64,000 bases of DNA from Forficula auricularia (GCA_024734495.1 JALMQS010000225.1:13793573-13857572), one strand, 5' to 3'; numbered from the stretch's first letter, positions 43,320 to 54,678 are shown. Program-made: numbers and translations. The notes: generated by a model not told the origin, from the sequence alone.

Positions 43320-43686
43320 AAAAAGATAAGAGTAAATAAATATTTTATTTAATATGGATCTACTATGAGTTAAGGATACTGGGTCACTTATTTCACATTA
43401 AAATTAAAAAATTAAAAGATATAAATTTTTTTTCCTTTTTCAATATATATATTTCGGGCTATCAACCCATCTTCAGGAAATACAGAAAGTAACTGGGTTG
43501 ATAGCCCGAAATATATATATAAAAAAGGAAAAAAATTTTATATCTTTTAATTTTTTAATTTTAATGTGAAATAAGTGACCCAGTATCCTTAACTCATAGT
43601 AAATCCATATTAAATAAAATATTTATTCACTCTTATCTTTATTAAAGATGTTTCACCTTGCACCAACACCACAATCTCTACTGATT
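43320..43686. mobile_element. hammerhead foldback with 13-bp duplication
   Basis: ACCACATTTTTTA flanks it at 43307-43319 and 43687-43699. The arms contain ACTATGAGTTAAGGATACTG and AAATTAAAAAATTAAAAGAT (or inverses). The right end has TTTCACCTTGCACCAACACC then ACAATCTCTACTG, the terminal box also seen at 33606, 51530 and 54789. A complete core is in the left arm; the right arm has lost CTGAAGA. Non-coding. Confidence 0.83.
43437..43480 (-). ncRNA. hammerhead-like ribozyme motif
   Basis: Minus-strand core 43442-43476: CTGAAGA, extra T, stem II GGGTT/AGCCC, GAA, a 10-base AT palindrome as stem III, T17. Stem I pairs TTTC before the core with GAAA after it. Confidence 0.72.
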
Positions 43687-43699
43687 ACCACATTTTTTA

Positions 43700-44380
43700 T
43701 CTAATAAATCAGAAGAATTTGCTTTTGAAGACGGTCTGGTAGAGTAATGAAAAAGATACTTAGGATAACGAAAACTACAAATTGCGAAGAAATTTTTTCA
43801 TGGGAACATCATTTATATTCTCTTGAAAACCGACGTTAGAATAATTCTGATGATGTCACTGGCAAATTCTAGTCCCAGAAAAGCACAAACAATGTTAAAA
43901 AAGACAAGAAGAATATGGGGGTTACAAGGTTCGTTAGTTGACCTTTTTAAACTTTGAAGAAAAGAGGATCGCCCGAAAAAATTATGCAAAATATGTACTT
44001 TTCATATTATACTTGGCCTGTCTTTTCATAAATTCTACATTGATTATCTAATAACTTTAATTAATCAAACAGATGACTGAATATAAACAAAATCAAACCA
44101 TATTTTATTATAATAATAGCAAAATAAATTTTTTCTGATACAAATATCCCGAAAATTTCGTTATTATGAATATTTATAATATAAGCTTTTTATGGCCTAT
44201 TTTTAAAAAACAATTTTTGGACTCAGAGGACCTTAAAACGTAAAGATCTATAGAAATCTTAACTAAGAATTTTTAAGAATACAAGTTTTTCATTCCTAGT
44301 AATAGATTCATTGATTTATGAGTACCAAATGGAAAAAAATATAATATATATCTTATAAAGTATAATAGTAATTTAGAAGT
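43700..44380. other. AT-rich intronic DNA, nothing recognised
   Basis: No exon, RNA gene or terminus found. Confidence 0.5.
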
Positions 44381-44583
44381 GGGGGGATAGACCAGTAAAC
44401 CAGTGGATAAGGCGCTTGATTTCAGATTCAGAATCGAACCTCGCCTTAGTCAAAACAATCTTCATCTTTGTCAAAAATGATAGACGCCTCACTAATCCAG
44501 TGAAAGACAACGGGAAACTATCACTATGAAAAAATTACAATGAAGACCCTCGGAATCGAGTATGGCGGTTGAAGAAGAAGAAT
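44381..44583 (+). mobile_element. probable tRNA-derived SINE
   Basis: AAACCAGTGGATAAGGCGCT resembles a tRNA D arm/box A region and AGAATCGAACCTCGCC a degenerate T-arm region. CCAGTGAAAGACAACGGGAA and CCTCGGAATCGAGTATGG follow, then a (GAA)n tail. This head-body-tail order is that of arthropod SINEs. Single copy in the window, so identification rests on layout. Confidence 0.5.
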
Positions 44584-44769
44584 TTAGAAGAAAATAAACC
44601 CCCTTTACTCGTCCCACAATTAGAGAAATACATTATAGACTATAGTTTTTAAGGAATTTGGTGTTGGTACTTGATGAAACATTTTTTAAAATTATTGGAT
44701 AAAAAAATTTGGTAGGTTTCACATTAAGATATAAAAAATAAAACGAATTTATTTTTGGAGAATCTTTAA

Positions 44770-44812
44770 TCTCGATATATATATTTCGGGTGACTACCCC
44801 ATCTTCAGGAGA
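44770..44812 (-). ncRNA. hammerhead-like ribozyme motif (left arm)
   Basis: Core 44774-44808: CTGAAGA, T, GGG/CCC stem II, GAA, ten-base AT palindrome, C17. Stem I TCTC/GAGA. Confidence 0.7.
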
Positions 44813-44865
44813 AACAGAAAGTAACTGAACTAAAATTATTGGATAAAATCAGTTACTTTTTGTTG

Positions 44866-44908
44866 CTCCTGAAGATGGGTTAGTCACCCGAAATATTGGT
44901 ATATCGAG
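44866..44908 (+). ncRNA. hammerhead-like ribozyme motif with closed stem III
   Basis: Core 44869-44905: CTGAAGA, T, stem II GGGT/ACCC, GAA, stem III ATAT-TGGT-ATAT (four pairs with a loop), C17. Stem I CTC/GAG. This copy could fold as a monomer because stem III is closed by a tetraloop. Confidence 0.72.
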
Positions 44909-45000
44909 ATTAAAGATTCTCCAAAAATAAATTCGTTTTATTTTTTATTTCTTAATGTGAAACCTACCAAGTTTTTTTTATCCAATAACTTTATAGACTA

Positions 45001-46487
45001 ACCTAAAGTTAATATAGTGAAACATTTCTATAAAAAATTTAAGTAAAAGTTTAAGTAAAAATCTAGAGTTTTCTAATAAAAATAAAGGTGGTTTTAGACT
45101 AATAATAAATTTCTTAATGCTAGTCCAATATCCTTTCTGCACTTTCAATCTTTTTTAGATTTAATCCGCTCGCAACTCAGGCACAAAGACCATCCGAGAA
45201 CGTAATTCTTCCCTGTCTTTTTTCTTTTTTGCTTTCTATCCTATTCAAGTCAATAGACTATTAACTTAAGAAAAAATCCCCCTTTAAAAGACATCGCAAG
45301 CCATTCTAATTTGTATTTATATCTAAGAGCGGATCGATTCGAAAAGAATATGAGAAAAATAAATTTTGAAAAAAAAAATACTTTAAAACTTTTAAAGAAA
45401 TTTTCATTTTTTTTAAAGAAATATTAAAACTAACTTTGCTTCTAAACTGTTGTTCAACAAAAAATACAAATTATTATATAAATAAAAAAAACAAGTCCTG
45501 AGACAAAAGTTAAAAATAATGGAACGAAAAAGAAACGGGAAATCCAATTGTTACAAACACAAAAATACACTCTAGAAAAAAATAGGTTTTTTGGGGTTAA
45601 CGTTAATTGATTTGTAATAATTTAACCAGGTATAGGATAATAAATATATACTGTGGGTGACAGTTCCACTGAATTAAATGAATTGATATTAAAATATCAA
45701 AGAGAGGAGATAATAATAAAAGAGGGAAGGAAGGGTTGATGTAAATGGGCCTAAATGGCTGTTGGACATGCACGTTTATTAATCATTAACCAAGGAATAG
45801 ATGTAATAATGGAAAGTACTAGCAATCCTGTTGTTTTCGGAAATGACATAATTATTCACCGACAATGCAAATAGAGGGGGTATTTACCACCCTGCAGGTC
45901 TCTTTCTTTCCTGTGGATTTGTGTAGGTACTTTAATTAATATACGACCAATTTATTATTATAATAACTGAATAATTGTATACATGGAGGGAAATATTAAA
46001 TCATTAAAACAAATTATTCTGTCATTTTTAGCGCACACCATATTATTTTCATTTTCTCCAAATTGGAAACAAAAATAGGATAAATAAAAGTAAGTAGCTA
46101 ATTATAAAACGAAGAAATTTAAAGGCTAGAATCAAAAATCCTATCAGGTATGTTTTATTTATGTCAGATCCTTCTTTCTTAGATCAGATTCTAATGAAAG
46201 AATCGCTCACCCGCACATTTATTAAAAAAAAAAAATAATAATAATAAAGTGAAAACTTATTTACGGTAGATACGTTCTTACAAGAAATTAATAATAAATA
46301 TAAAAGAAGAAATTTTCTCTTCGGAGACAGACGGACTGATGGTAGAAATTTTAATTGAGAAAGGGTGGAAAGGCAGTCCAAGAATAGTTTAAAAAAATTC
46401 TCTCAAATAAAATAGATTTATTGTTTATCATTTTTTTTTCTCACTCAAATATCTTGTATTTTTCCATCAATGACTCCAATTAAGAAG
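45001..46487. other. intronic DNA with relic repeat
   Basis: TCCAAATTGGAAAC-type AT-rich DNA; relics of the foldback arm near 46180-46400 include GGAGACAGACGGACTGATGG, the inverse of the outer tail of elements at 4906 and 16620. No gene. Confidence 0.45.
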
Positions 46488-46645
46488 TGTTTTTCATTTG
46501 CCAAAAAAGTAGTGAGATCTAATGTGCTGCCAAGTTCAACAGAAACTCCAATTAAAACGCATGTTTTTCATTTGCCAAAAAAGTAGTGAGATCTAATGTG
46601 CTGCCAAGTTCAACAGAAACTCCAATTAAAACGCACGTTTTTCAT
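46488..46645 (+). repeat. 74-bp tandem duplication
   Basis: TGTTTTTCATTTGCC at 46488 recurs at 46562, and CGTTTTTCATTTT starts a partial third unit at 46636. Two units are nearly identical, so the duplication is recent. Confidence 0.85.
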
Positions 46646-47966
46646 TTTACTTGTCCATCTATATTTATTGATTTCACATTTTTAGTTGAAATTATTTTCC
46701 TTAAACTTGGCTTTTACGAATTAAATTATTATTATTATTGTTTGATAGGGCCTCCACCACTCTCTTTTAGCCCTTCCATTCTCCCTTATTATGATCTCAC
46801 GAATTATGTTACCATAGAAGCCTGTTCAGGTGCTAAAATGTTTGTAACAATGCGGAGAACTATAGTGATTAGATTTTCTGTTTTCTACCTTTTGGTTCGA
46901 AAATGTAGAAGACATCGTTTTTTTAATTTATTTTATTGAGATTTTAAGCCGTTGTTATAATATAGGGATAAATAAAAAAAAAAATATTTTATATTTAAGT
47001 TGAGAAGTGATGGAAAGGCAGTCGAAGAATAATGAAAAAAATTCGAGAGAAAACAAAGCAAACAAACTTTTTAGCACCTGAACAGGCTTTCTACGAATTT
47101 TCGTTCTTAAGTTATAGTTAATCTAATCACAAAAAAAAAAAATGGTTGAAAATTATTTTTCTCCACATTTCAGACACTTTTAAACACAATGAGAAAAAAA
47201 AATGATAATTTTTGATTAAATTCAATTCTATACTCTCTGAGCAAGCAGGTAAAGTCATTTTACTCTGATTACGACTTCGAAATTTAAGAAAGATCGAAAT
47301 CTTAATCTCTTTTTGGGTTGTTCAATTTTAAATATAAACGCTTTGAAAGGGTGGTTGGGGACAAACAAACAAACTTAGCGATCTCAGATAACGCCGTTGA
47401 AAGCGAATTAATCTAAAAGGAATGAATGGCCCCTTAGAAATTATCATTGTCGATTAAATCGACGCCGTTCAACCCTTATTTCCTTTTCCGGTCTCTATCG
47501 TTTGATGAAGGGGGTTCCGTCCCCCGTCGCTCATCCCCCGATCCCACCCACCCATCCAATATCAATCCATATTTTGTGAATGCCATCGTGTCAAATGCAT
47601 ATCAACCAGAGATCAATATTCGCCCGATTCCTCTCTAACCCTTCTATATGGGGCGGGGTAACCATTGCAAGCTCGTTTACGTCTTTTTGTTTGTTGTCTG
47701 CTTGTCTCGCACATTTCGGCAGGATTATCTCAACAGAGAGACAAAAACCAAATCCAATCACACTAGGCTTAACAACTACAGTACATTGAACGATTGCAAA
47801 GAATTGACCATTTGGGTTTGTTACAAATCAATTTTACATATTTATAAGAATCGAACGCAGCATATATTGAAAAAAAAAAACACGTCAAGAGCTATTATTC
47901 ATATTTCTAAATTAATATTTATTTCCATACAAGGTGTCGGAAAAGAATAAAATGTCAATAGGTAAG
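46646..47966. other. intronic DNA with GC-richer block 47430-47720
   Basis: The GC-richer block contains CCCCCGATCCCACCCACCC and several overlapping frames on both strands, none with a recognisable domain or good splice context. Relics of a foldback arm lie at 46850-47240. Confidence 0.4.
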
Positions 47967-48039
47967 GTTTCAAGTAAGTTAATAGAGTAAGGGTGTGTAG
48001 TTTCACAGTGAATGAAATAAAACTCAAAGAGGTTTATAC

Positions 48040-48082
48040 AAACTCAATATGTTTCGGATTATTAGTCCATCATCAGGAGTTT
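48040..48082 (-). ncRNA. hammerhead-like core, stem III changed
   Basis: Core 48046-48076: CTGATGA, T, GGA/TCC, GAA, ACATAT (palindrome broken by one base relative to ATATAT), T17. Stem I AAACTC/GAGTTT intact. Confidence 0.62.
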
Positions 48083-48111
48083 ACAAGTTAAAACGCCCGG
48101 CAGTATTAACT

Positions 48112-48160
48112 TGTAAACTCCTGATGATGGACTAATAATCCGAAATATATTGAGTTTGTA
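48112..48160 (+). ncRNA. hammerhead-like ribozyme motif with strong stem I
   Basis: Core 48121-48151: CTGATGA, T, stem II GGA/TCC with a 7-base loop, GAA, ATATAT, T17. Stem I AAACTC 48115-48120 pairs perfectly with GAGTTT 48152-48157 and extends by two G-T wobbles and an A-T. Confidence 0.76.
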
Positions 48161-48302
48161 TAAACCTCTTTGAGTTTTATTTCATTCACTGTGAAACTAC
48201 ACACCCTTTACTCTATTAACTAACATCATGTTTCACCTAAAACCTACACCACTTTCCATAAGTAAAAAAGTTTCAAGTAAGGTTTCAGGTAGAGTCACCA
48301 AC

Positions 48303-48350
48303 CAGTGCCGGCTTAAGACATTTTGCCGCCTGGGGCTAACTTTTAAAAAC
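48303..48350. other. possible hAT-type terminus
   Basis: CAGTGCCGGCTTAAGACATT then TTGCCGCCTGGGGC resembles the end of insect hAT-like MITEs. GCGCCAGGGGCAGGTGGCCT near 50282 could be the other side, with the reverse-transcriptase relic between them. Not proven. Confidence 0.3.
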
Positions 48351-48550
48351 CACCATTCTTGAAAAAGAAAAAATCGTTTTTTCCAAAATAATAGTTATTT
48401 ATTATTACTGACTGTTTAACTCTCAACTCTGAACATTTATATCATTTTGAAAAGTGGGCGTTTGACTTTGGGTTCCAACTAGTGGGATTCTAAATGTTAT
48501 TATTGGTTATTTTATAATTGTGAGAAGTGTCCTAATCTAAACCTATTAAC

Positions 48551-49335
48551 ATCTCAGGAATTAGACAAGGCGATTCGCTCATCCCGATGATTTTCAACAT
48601 AATCATGAATAAAATAATAGACCGAATACCGAAAGAACTTGGATACAAAATGGGAGAAACCCCTATTCCGATAGTGTCCTATGCTGACTCAGAGAATGAA
48701 GATGATCTCCAAGTCCTTCTGGACACATTCAACGCTAACCCCGTACGTCTCAACATGAAAATATCAACAAACAAGACAAAACCTATGGTCATAGCGAAGA
48801 CTCCTCTGACATGCAACCTAGAAATAAATAACACCCCGATAAAACAACTCCCAAGATTCAATTACCTTGGAGTTGAAATATCAAGCAAGAGGAATGTGGG
48901 GATGAAGTCAAGTCCCAAGTGGTCAAGGGTGCGAGAATTTCCGGATGCCAGTATAGCCTGATTTGGAAAAACAAATATCTATCTCCAGAAGGCAAAGTAC
49001 GGATATACAAAACCTGCGTCAGTCCGGTAATCACTTATGGTGCCGAATCAAGAGCGGATACGACTCTCACGAAACAACTTCTCAGAACAACAGAGATGAG
49101 GATTATTAGAACTATCCACGGCAAGACCATACAAGACAAAATCAGCAATGAGGACCTCAGGGAAAAAAGCAAGATTCAAGACATAGCCGACTGGGTGGAT
49201 GTTCTAAAGGAAGTGCTGGGCCGATCATGTTGAGAGGATGCCTGTCGACCGTTTGCCGAAGATCGTTCGCGACTCCACAAGGAACAAGAAGGAGAAGAAG
49301 GCCGAAAAAAAGATGGCATCAATCATTTGTCACCT
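48551..49335 (+). pseudogene. frameshifted non-LTR reverse transcriptase relic
   Basis: Starts at ISGIRQGDSLIPMIFNIIMN (RT block with GIRQGDS). The catalytic YADD has decayed to YADSENEDDLQ through a small deletion. The frame shifts near 48905 and continues ARISGCQYSLIWKNKYLSPE and SPVITYGAESRADTT. It shifts again near 49215 into RMPVDRLPKIVRDSTRNKK, the usual C-terminal tail. The family is the insect group with WKNKYxSxxxKVRIYKTCVxP motifs. Three frames and a broken active site: clearly dead. Confidence 0.85.
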
Positions 49336-50329
49336 GTAAATTTATAAATTTGAAGAACAGGCGCAAGCTCCTATTAAGAAGAAGAAGTGTCCTAAATTTT
49401 TTACTACACTCCTAATTTGGTCATGTGATATATGTGACATGTGTATATATTTTGAGATTAAACTTATTTATTTTCCTTGAATTTTAATTTAAGATAGTCA
49501 AGAAATTTCAACCCTTTGTCAAGAAAGGCTTTTGAGAATTTAAATTCTAAATAGCTTTCTTAGGATGCGTGAATATCCTTTAAGCTCTGGATAATTAAAA
49601 AAGGGTTTTTGGGTTTTTAATAGAGAGGTAGTTCAGAAATTTTATTATATTGTTAAGAAAGGTTTAAATAGTTTTTGGAAATTTTATTGAATTAAAAAGG
49701 TCTTTGAATTTGAAAAAGTCTAATTAGCAATGAAGGGTAAATATCTTTTGGGCAGTTTATACAAGAATTTTATCCTTTGAGAACGGATTTGAAACTCAAT
49801 TGTCTATGGGTCGATGATCTATAAGTCTATGATATTCTACCTACAATAAGGAAACCATTTATTTCAAAAATATTATTTGACAAAACGTTGATAAATCTAT
49901 TCAAGAGAGAAAAAAAAATCAATAGTATATCACATAGATATATTTCATTCTTCATATAAAATTTTTATTCAAAAATAAAATATAAATTAAAAATTAGAAA
50001 GTTTACCGCCGTTCCGCCTTTTACGTATTTACCGCCAGGGGCTATAGAACCCAATAAGTAAAATAAGCTTTTTTTGACCCATTGTAGCCTTTAAATAGAA
50101 AGTGTTAATTTTAACTTAATGAAAGATCGGAATGAATATTGCAATCGTAAGCATAATTTGAATTGAAATGTGCAGATTCGAAAAGACGCTCTCATATCCA
50201 TATAATAAACAATGAATTCTGATTTGAATATTAATTATATTTTTGATTTATTTAAATTTTTAAATTTAATTTTTTGAATGGCGCCAGGGGCAGGTGGCCT
50301 CCTTGCCCCATTAAGGTAAGTAGGTATTA
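49336..50329. other. intronic DNA, no gene recognised
   Basis: AT-rich with TTTACCGCCAGGGGCTATAG near 50030, possibly a piece of the hAT-like flank. Nothing else. Confidence 0.45.
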
Positions 50330-50690
50330 TTAAAATTTTCAAGAAAATTAAATTTTATTTTTCTATCAAAATCCATGAAGTGTTGATAAGGGGGGACCCT
50401 TACCTACTTTTCTGTTTTTTTGAAGGGTGAAAAAGTAATTATTTTTAAGATATTTCAATGAAATTATATCCAGTCATCTCTATATGAAATACTGATTGAA
50501 ATAATAGTAAAATTTTCAAGAAAATTAAATTTTATTTTTCTATCAAAATCAAAATTTATGGATTCATAAAGTGTTGATAAGGGGGACCCTTACCTACTTT
50601 GCTGTTTTTTTGAAGGGTGAAAAAGTAATTATTTTTAAGATATTTCAATGAAATTATATCCAGTCATCTCTAAATGAAATACTGATTGAA
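50330..50690 (-). repeat. 178-bp family, two inverted copies
   Basis: ATATCCAGTCATCTCTA recurs at 50468 and 50658 (period 190, with a local duplication of AAAATCAAAATTTATGG). In reverse complement it matches 12507-12975 and 34250-34610. Confidence 0.78.
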
Positions 50691-51632
50691 ATACCTAAGC
50701 CACTGTTTTGAGGCAACTTACTCCCAGAATAGAAATAATTTTTTATGCGCTCTCTACTTTTTATAAATTTAAATCCTAATTTAATTTCCACCTTAATATT
50801 ATTTTTAACTCAATAATTCATCTTTTTGAAAAGGCTAGCAATTTCATTATTTCCTCTATATATCTGTTCTAAATGGCTCTTCTTTTTTATTTAATCTTGA
50901 TCTATTTACGCCAATTCTCTTGTTTGGCTTTCAGCCACTTCACTTGGTTTGTTAGTTAATTTTTTTTGAAGTGTGTTTGCCCTCTTTTTAAATAGTTTAT
51001 CAAGTTTATAGAGTAATTTTTGACCACACACACAAACACAGAAAGAGCCAAGTTTTTCCAATTATTTCCTTCCTTTTTTTTATTTGTATTATTCGAATAA
51101 AACTTTTTAGCTTCCTCTCTCTTTGTCTCCCTTTCATTAATTATCTGTTTTAAAGTAGGTATATATACAAAAGGCGATCGATTTACATTCACTGGACAAC
51201 CCTATCGTTTTTTATTTTTATTTATTTATTTATTTATTTTTAGTATTTTTGTTCAACCCTGGGACAAACGAACGCAATCGATTGGAGTTATTTGAAAATC
51301 CGCCCTCTCGACACCTGGAATAAATATACTCGTATAAGCCCTTCCTTGCCTTGTTGATGGGACAAAGCTTAGCCAATACATTCATTCCATCCTGTATAAC
51401 GTGGCTCTATAATTTACTCCTTTTGCACTTCTCTTTGTCTGTGAGGATCAAACGAATCACTTGGTTCTTAGTCATTTGCAATATCATAGTAAATGAATAT
51501 TAAATATAATATTTATTTACTCTTATCTTTATTAAAGATGTTTCACCTTGCACCAACACCACAATCTCTACTAATTATCTTTAGCCTTACCTAATATGGT
51601 AATGTTGAAATATCCGATCACTAAGATCTCGA
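50691..51632. other. intronic DNA with one foldback-end relic
   Basis: TTTCACCTTGCACCAACACC followed by ACAATCTCTACTAA at 51540-51575 is a 5'-truncated copy of the terminal box. A (TTTA)n run is near 51215-51240. No gene. Confidence 0.45.
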
Positions 51633-51644
51633 TAGCTTATTAAT

Positions 51645-51794
51645 ATTGAAGGAGACAATAAAAGAGTGTGTCTTCTGCTCGAATTATAAATTTTATTTAT
51701 AACGAGACTATAGTTTTGAGGGCTTTACACACTCTTTTATTGTATCTTTCAATATATAAACATTTTGATACCCTCGTCAAAAAAACTTTCAATT
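51645..51794. mobile_element. deleted hammerhead element with 12-bp duplication
   Basis: TAGCTTATTAAT at 51633-51644 recurs at 51795-51806. It starts ATTGAAGGAGACAATAAAAG and ends CTTTCAATTT. Only an inverse fragment of the ribozyme region remains (CGAGACTATAGTTTTGAGGG), without a core. Confidence 0.78.
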
Positions 51795-51869
51795 TAGCTT
51801 ATTAATAGGTTATAGATTTTGAAAAATTTCAAATAACAAATTCAAAGTAGGCAATATTTTATCTATATC

Positions 51870-52223
51870 TATCTATATATTATAATCGGCTTGCGCGAAG
51901 ACGCTGGCGTAATTTTTTTAATTTTAAAACTCACTAATAGTTCATGAAAAATAAAATTTATTAATATTAGGACATCCAAATTTAACACCCTTAATAGTTC
52001 ACGACAAATAAAATTTATTATAATTAGGGAATGTGAATTTTCATTTTAAAACCCACTAATAGTTCATAACAAATAAAATTTATTAAAATTAGGAAATTTA
52101 AATTATTATTTTAAAAACTCAATGCGGAGTTCAGGGTTTTTAGGCCACTGGCCAACAAGAAACTAGCCGAAGGCGGGCTTCGCATCTTGTCTTATTATAT
52201 TAAAGAAGCAATTCTTGTATACC

Positions 52224-52258
<35 letters not shown>

Positions 52259-52560
52259 AGAATCGGTTTCTCGAAAAAGGGTCCTTCGATTTCGTTGAAA
52301 ATCAGAGATTAGGTGTTTTTGGGTCGAATATATATGATTTATTTGTTTGAGACTATAGTTTCGAAGGTTTGATCTTCATAATCATTATTATATTAAAGAA
52401 GCAATTCTTGCATACCTATATATATTTGTGTATAATCGGTTTCTCGAAAAAGGGTCCTTCGATTTCGTTGAAAATCAGAGATTAGTTGTTTTTGGGTCGA
52501 ATAAATATGATTTATATATTATATTTATTTATTTGTTATTTCTCAGTGAATCGTTTGTTA
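51870..52560 (+). repeat. Helitron-like fragment and duplicated TA-rich repeat
   Basis: TCTATATATTATAATCGGCT begins a Helitron-like stretch with three units of TTCATGAAAAATAAAATTTA type, ending GCCGAAGGCGGGCTTCGC. Two direct copies of a block TTATATTAAAGAAGCAATTC to TTTTTGGGTCGAATA follow (52196-52330, 52387-52505), related to 4680-4790. Between them, 52340-52385 is a decayed hammerhead-type segment. Confidence 0.45.
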
Positions 52561-52599
52561 TATGACCATCTTGCTATTAACAAGAAAATGAATTTATTT

Positions 52600-52692
52600 A
52601 TGTCCAATCAGGTATTTGAACCTAAGAGAAATATCAGATAAAATATTTATAATTTAAAAGAGTGATGATGAAAGTTAAAACTGCGAAACTAT
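52600..52692 (+). repeat. left half of a hammerhead element split by a retrotransposon
   Basis: TTATAATTTAAAAGAGTGAT then GATGAAAGTTAAAACTGCGA parallels the intact copy at 56100-56161 (TGATGATGAAAGTCAAAC). The invariant CTGATGA reads GTGATGA here. The retrotransposon joined at 52693 splits stem III. Confidence 0.65.
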
Positions 52693-54678
52693 TCTTCTTT
52701 CTAGTGCCTGTCCGTTACCGGACGTTGGCGATCATTCTGGCAATTATAATTTTGTTTACAGAGGCTCTAAATAGACCCGTAGTGGAAGTAGCAAACCAAG
52801 TTCTTAGGTTTTTAAGCCAAGAGATGCGTCTTCTGCCCGGTCCTCTCCTTCCCATTACCTTCCCCTGTAGTACAAGCTGAAGGAGCCCATATCGTTCTTT
52901 ATTTCTCATTATGTGTCCCAAATATTCCAGTTTTCTTGCCTTGATTGTAGTCATGATTTCCATTTCTTTATTTAGGCGTTGCAACACATTTTTATTTGTA
53001 ACATGGGCTGTCCAAGGGATTCTCAGAATTCTTCGATATAGCCACATTTCAAATGCGTCCAATCTTTTACTAGCTGCTTCTGTAACCGTCCATGTCTCAG
53101 CTCCATACAGAAGCACAGGGAACACGTAGCATCGGAGGAGTCGTACTCTAGTTGGCAAATTAAGGAAATGGCACTTGAACAGGCCCGACATTCTGATGAA
53201 AGTGCTTCGAGCTTTTTCTATTCGGCAGCGGATCTCAACAGAATGGTCCCAATTCTCTCTGACCGTACTTCCCAAATATGTGGTTGTTTCTACCTTCTCA
53301 ATTATTTTATTATTTATGGTCAACATTCCAGGTTGTGGTGGATTTTTGCTTATTACCATGTATTTGGTTTTGGTTATATTTATTTCTATTCCATATTCCA
53401 GACTGTGCATCGAGAGGTCGTTCATCATGCTCTGTAGATCTTCCAGACTGTCCGCAAATACCACTGCGTCATCCGCGAACCTAATATTATTTATCCTTAT
53501 CCCATTTACCAGGATTCCCTTTGTTGAGTCATAGAGTGTTTTGTTAAAAATTTCTTCGGAGTATATGTTAAACAAAAGTGGTGATAAAACGCACCCCTGC
53601 CGTACTCCACGTTGAATTTCAATTTCGTCACTGAGTTCACCTTTATGTCTTATTTGTGCTTTTTGGTTCCAGTAGAGATTTTTTATTATTTGTAAGTCTT
53701 TGTTGTCAATGCCTATTTTCTTCATTATCTCTATCAGCTTGTCATGTTTCACTCTATCAAAGGCCTTTTGATAATCGATAAAGCATGCATGTATATCGCA
53801 ATTCATATCTCTGCATCTTTGAAATAAAACTTGTATGCAAAACAGTGCTTCTCGTGTTCCAGTTGCTTTTCGGAATCCGAATTGAGTATCACCCATGTAT
53901 TCCTCACATCGTGAGTATAGTCTCATGTGCAGAATTTTTAAAAATGTTTTAAGAAGGTGACTCATTAAGCTTATTGTTCGGTATTCACTGCACCGTTTTG
54001 ATGTTGATTTCTTTGGAATAGCGATGAAGGTAGATCTAAGCCATTCTCTGGGGATTTTACCAGTAGTATAGATTTTATTAAATATTTTTGTAATTTTAAT
54101 AATACTTTTGTCATCGAGAAGTTTGAGTATTTCTCCCTGTATTCCATCAGGACCAGGAGCCTTCCCGTCTTTATTTAGAGAAATGGCTTTCCGAACCTCT
54201 TCTATTGTAATGGGAGGTCCTGTAGTATCTTCAGATATTTCCACTTCTGACCGTTCATCTTCGAATAGTTCTCCTATATAATTTTGCCATGTTTTTAGTT
54301 CTTTCTGTACATCTGTGATTGTTTGTCCACTTTCATCGACTAGCCTTCCATAATTTCTTGTTCTGTACAGCCCTGCTGCTTCCTTCACTTTCTTATGGAG
54401 ATTAAAGTGATCGTGTTTTTTCTCGAGTTCTTCTATTTCCTCACATTTACTATTCATCCATTCATTCTTTGTCCTTCTTATCTCTCTTTTAATCTCCTTA
54501 TCTAGTCGTATGTATTCAGTTTTGTTCATCTTTTTCTTTCTTCTTCTCTCCATCATCTCGAGGATATCGTCTGTCATCCAAGATTTTCTTTTAATTATCC
54601 CTTCTGACTTTAAGTGTTGATCACTGATTGTTTTGATAGTGTTTGTCAGTGTTTCCAACTCTTGCTCAAAGTCTTCCT
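52693..54678 (-). mobile_element. 5'-truncated non-LTR retrotransposon with 11-bp duplication
   Basis: TGCGAAACTAT at 52682-52692 recurs at 54679-54689, marking both ends. On the minus strand the element starts inside the reading frame (5' truncated) and ends shortly after the stop, without a long poly(A). The duplicated target is the GAAACTAT part of a hammerhead-like core. Confidence 0.85.
52715..54678 (-). CDS. non-LTR retrotransposon reverse transcriptase, 5' truncated
   Basis: The frame is open to the 5' junction without a start codon and reads EDFEQELETLTNTIKTISDQ at its beginning. RT blocks in order: SLNKDGKAPGPDGIQGEILK, SEYRTISLMSHLLKTFLKIL, ACFIDYQKAFDRVKH (first Asp), EIQRGVRQGCVLSPLLFNIY and IRFADDAVVFADSLEDLQ with catalytic FADD. 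The tail VLLYGAETWTVTEAASKRLD, YLGHIMRNKERYG and RRRISWLKNLRTWFA is typical of one widespread insect group of endonuclease-RT elements. About 655 residues without a stop, so relatively young. The upstream endonuclease is missing, so it is not autonomous. Confidence 0.9.

Larger units (their letters stand above)
44643..44990. mobile_element. hammerhead foldback with 10-bp duplication
   Basis: TTATAGACTA at 44633-44642 recurs at 44991-45000. The left side starts with a terminal-box relative (GGTGTTGGTACTTGATGAAA). The arms from TTATTGGATAAAAAAATTTG inward mirror each other to the hinge near 44840. Both arms keep a core, 60 bp apart and opposed. Non-coding. Confidence 0.8.
47979..48269. mobile_element. 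hammerhead foldback with 12-bp duplication
   Basis: GTTTCAAGTAAG at 47967-47978 recurs at 48270-48281. Arms run from TTAATAGAGTAAGGGTGTGT to its inverse. A tail TCATGTTTCACCTAAAACCT, ACACCACTTTCC lies outside the right arm. Opposed cores are 44 bp apart. Non-coding. Confidence 0.85.

Noticed and set aside
43001..43339. 112-codon plus-strand frame
   Set aside because: It runs into the duplicated target site and arm of a hammerhead foldback and has no recognisable domain.
47447..47950. Overlapping frames on the plus strand in a GC-richer block
   Set aside because: Three overlapping frames of similar length in different phases, no domain and no splice context; consistent with base composition alone.
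52662..53534. Plus-strand frames opposite the reverse transcriptase
   Set aside because: Antisense shadows of the minus-strand coding sequence.
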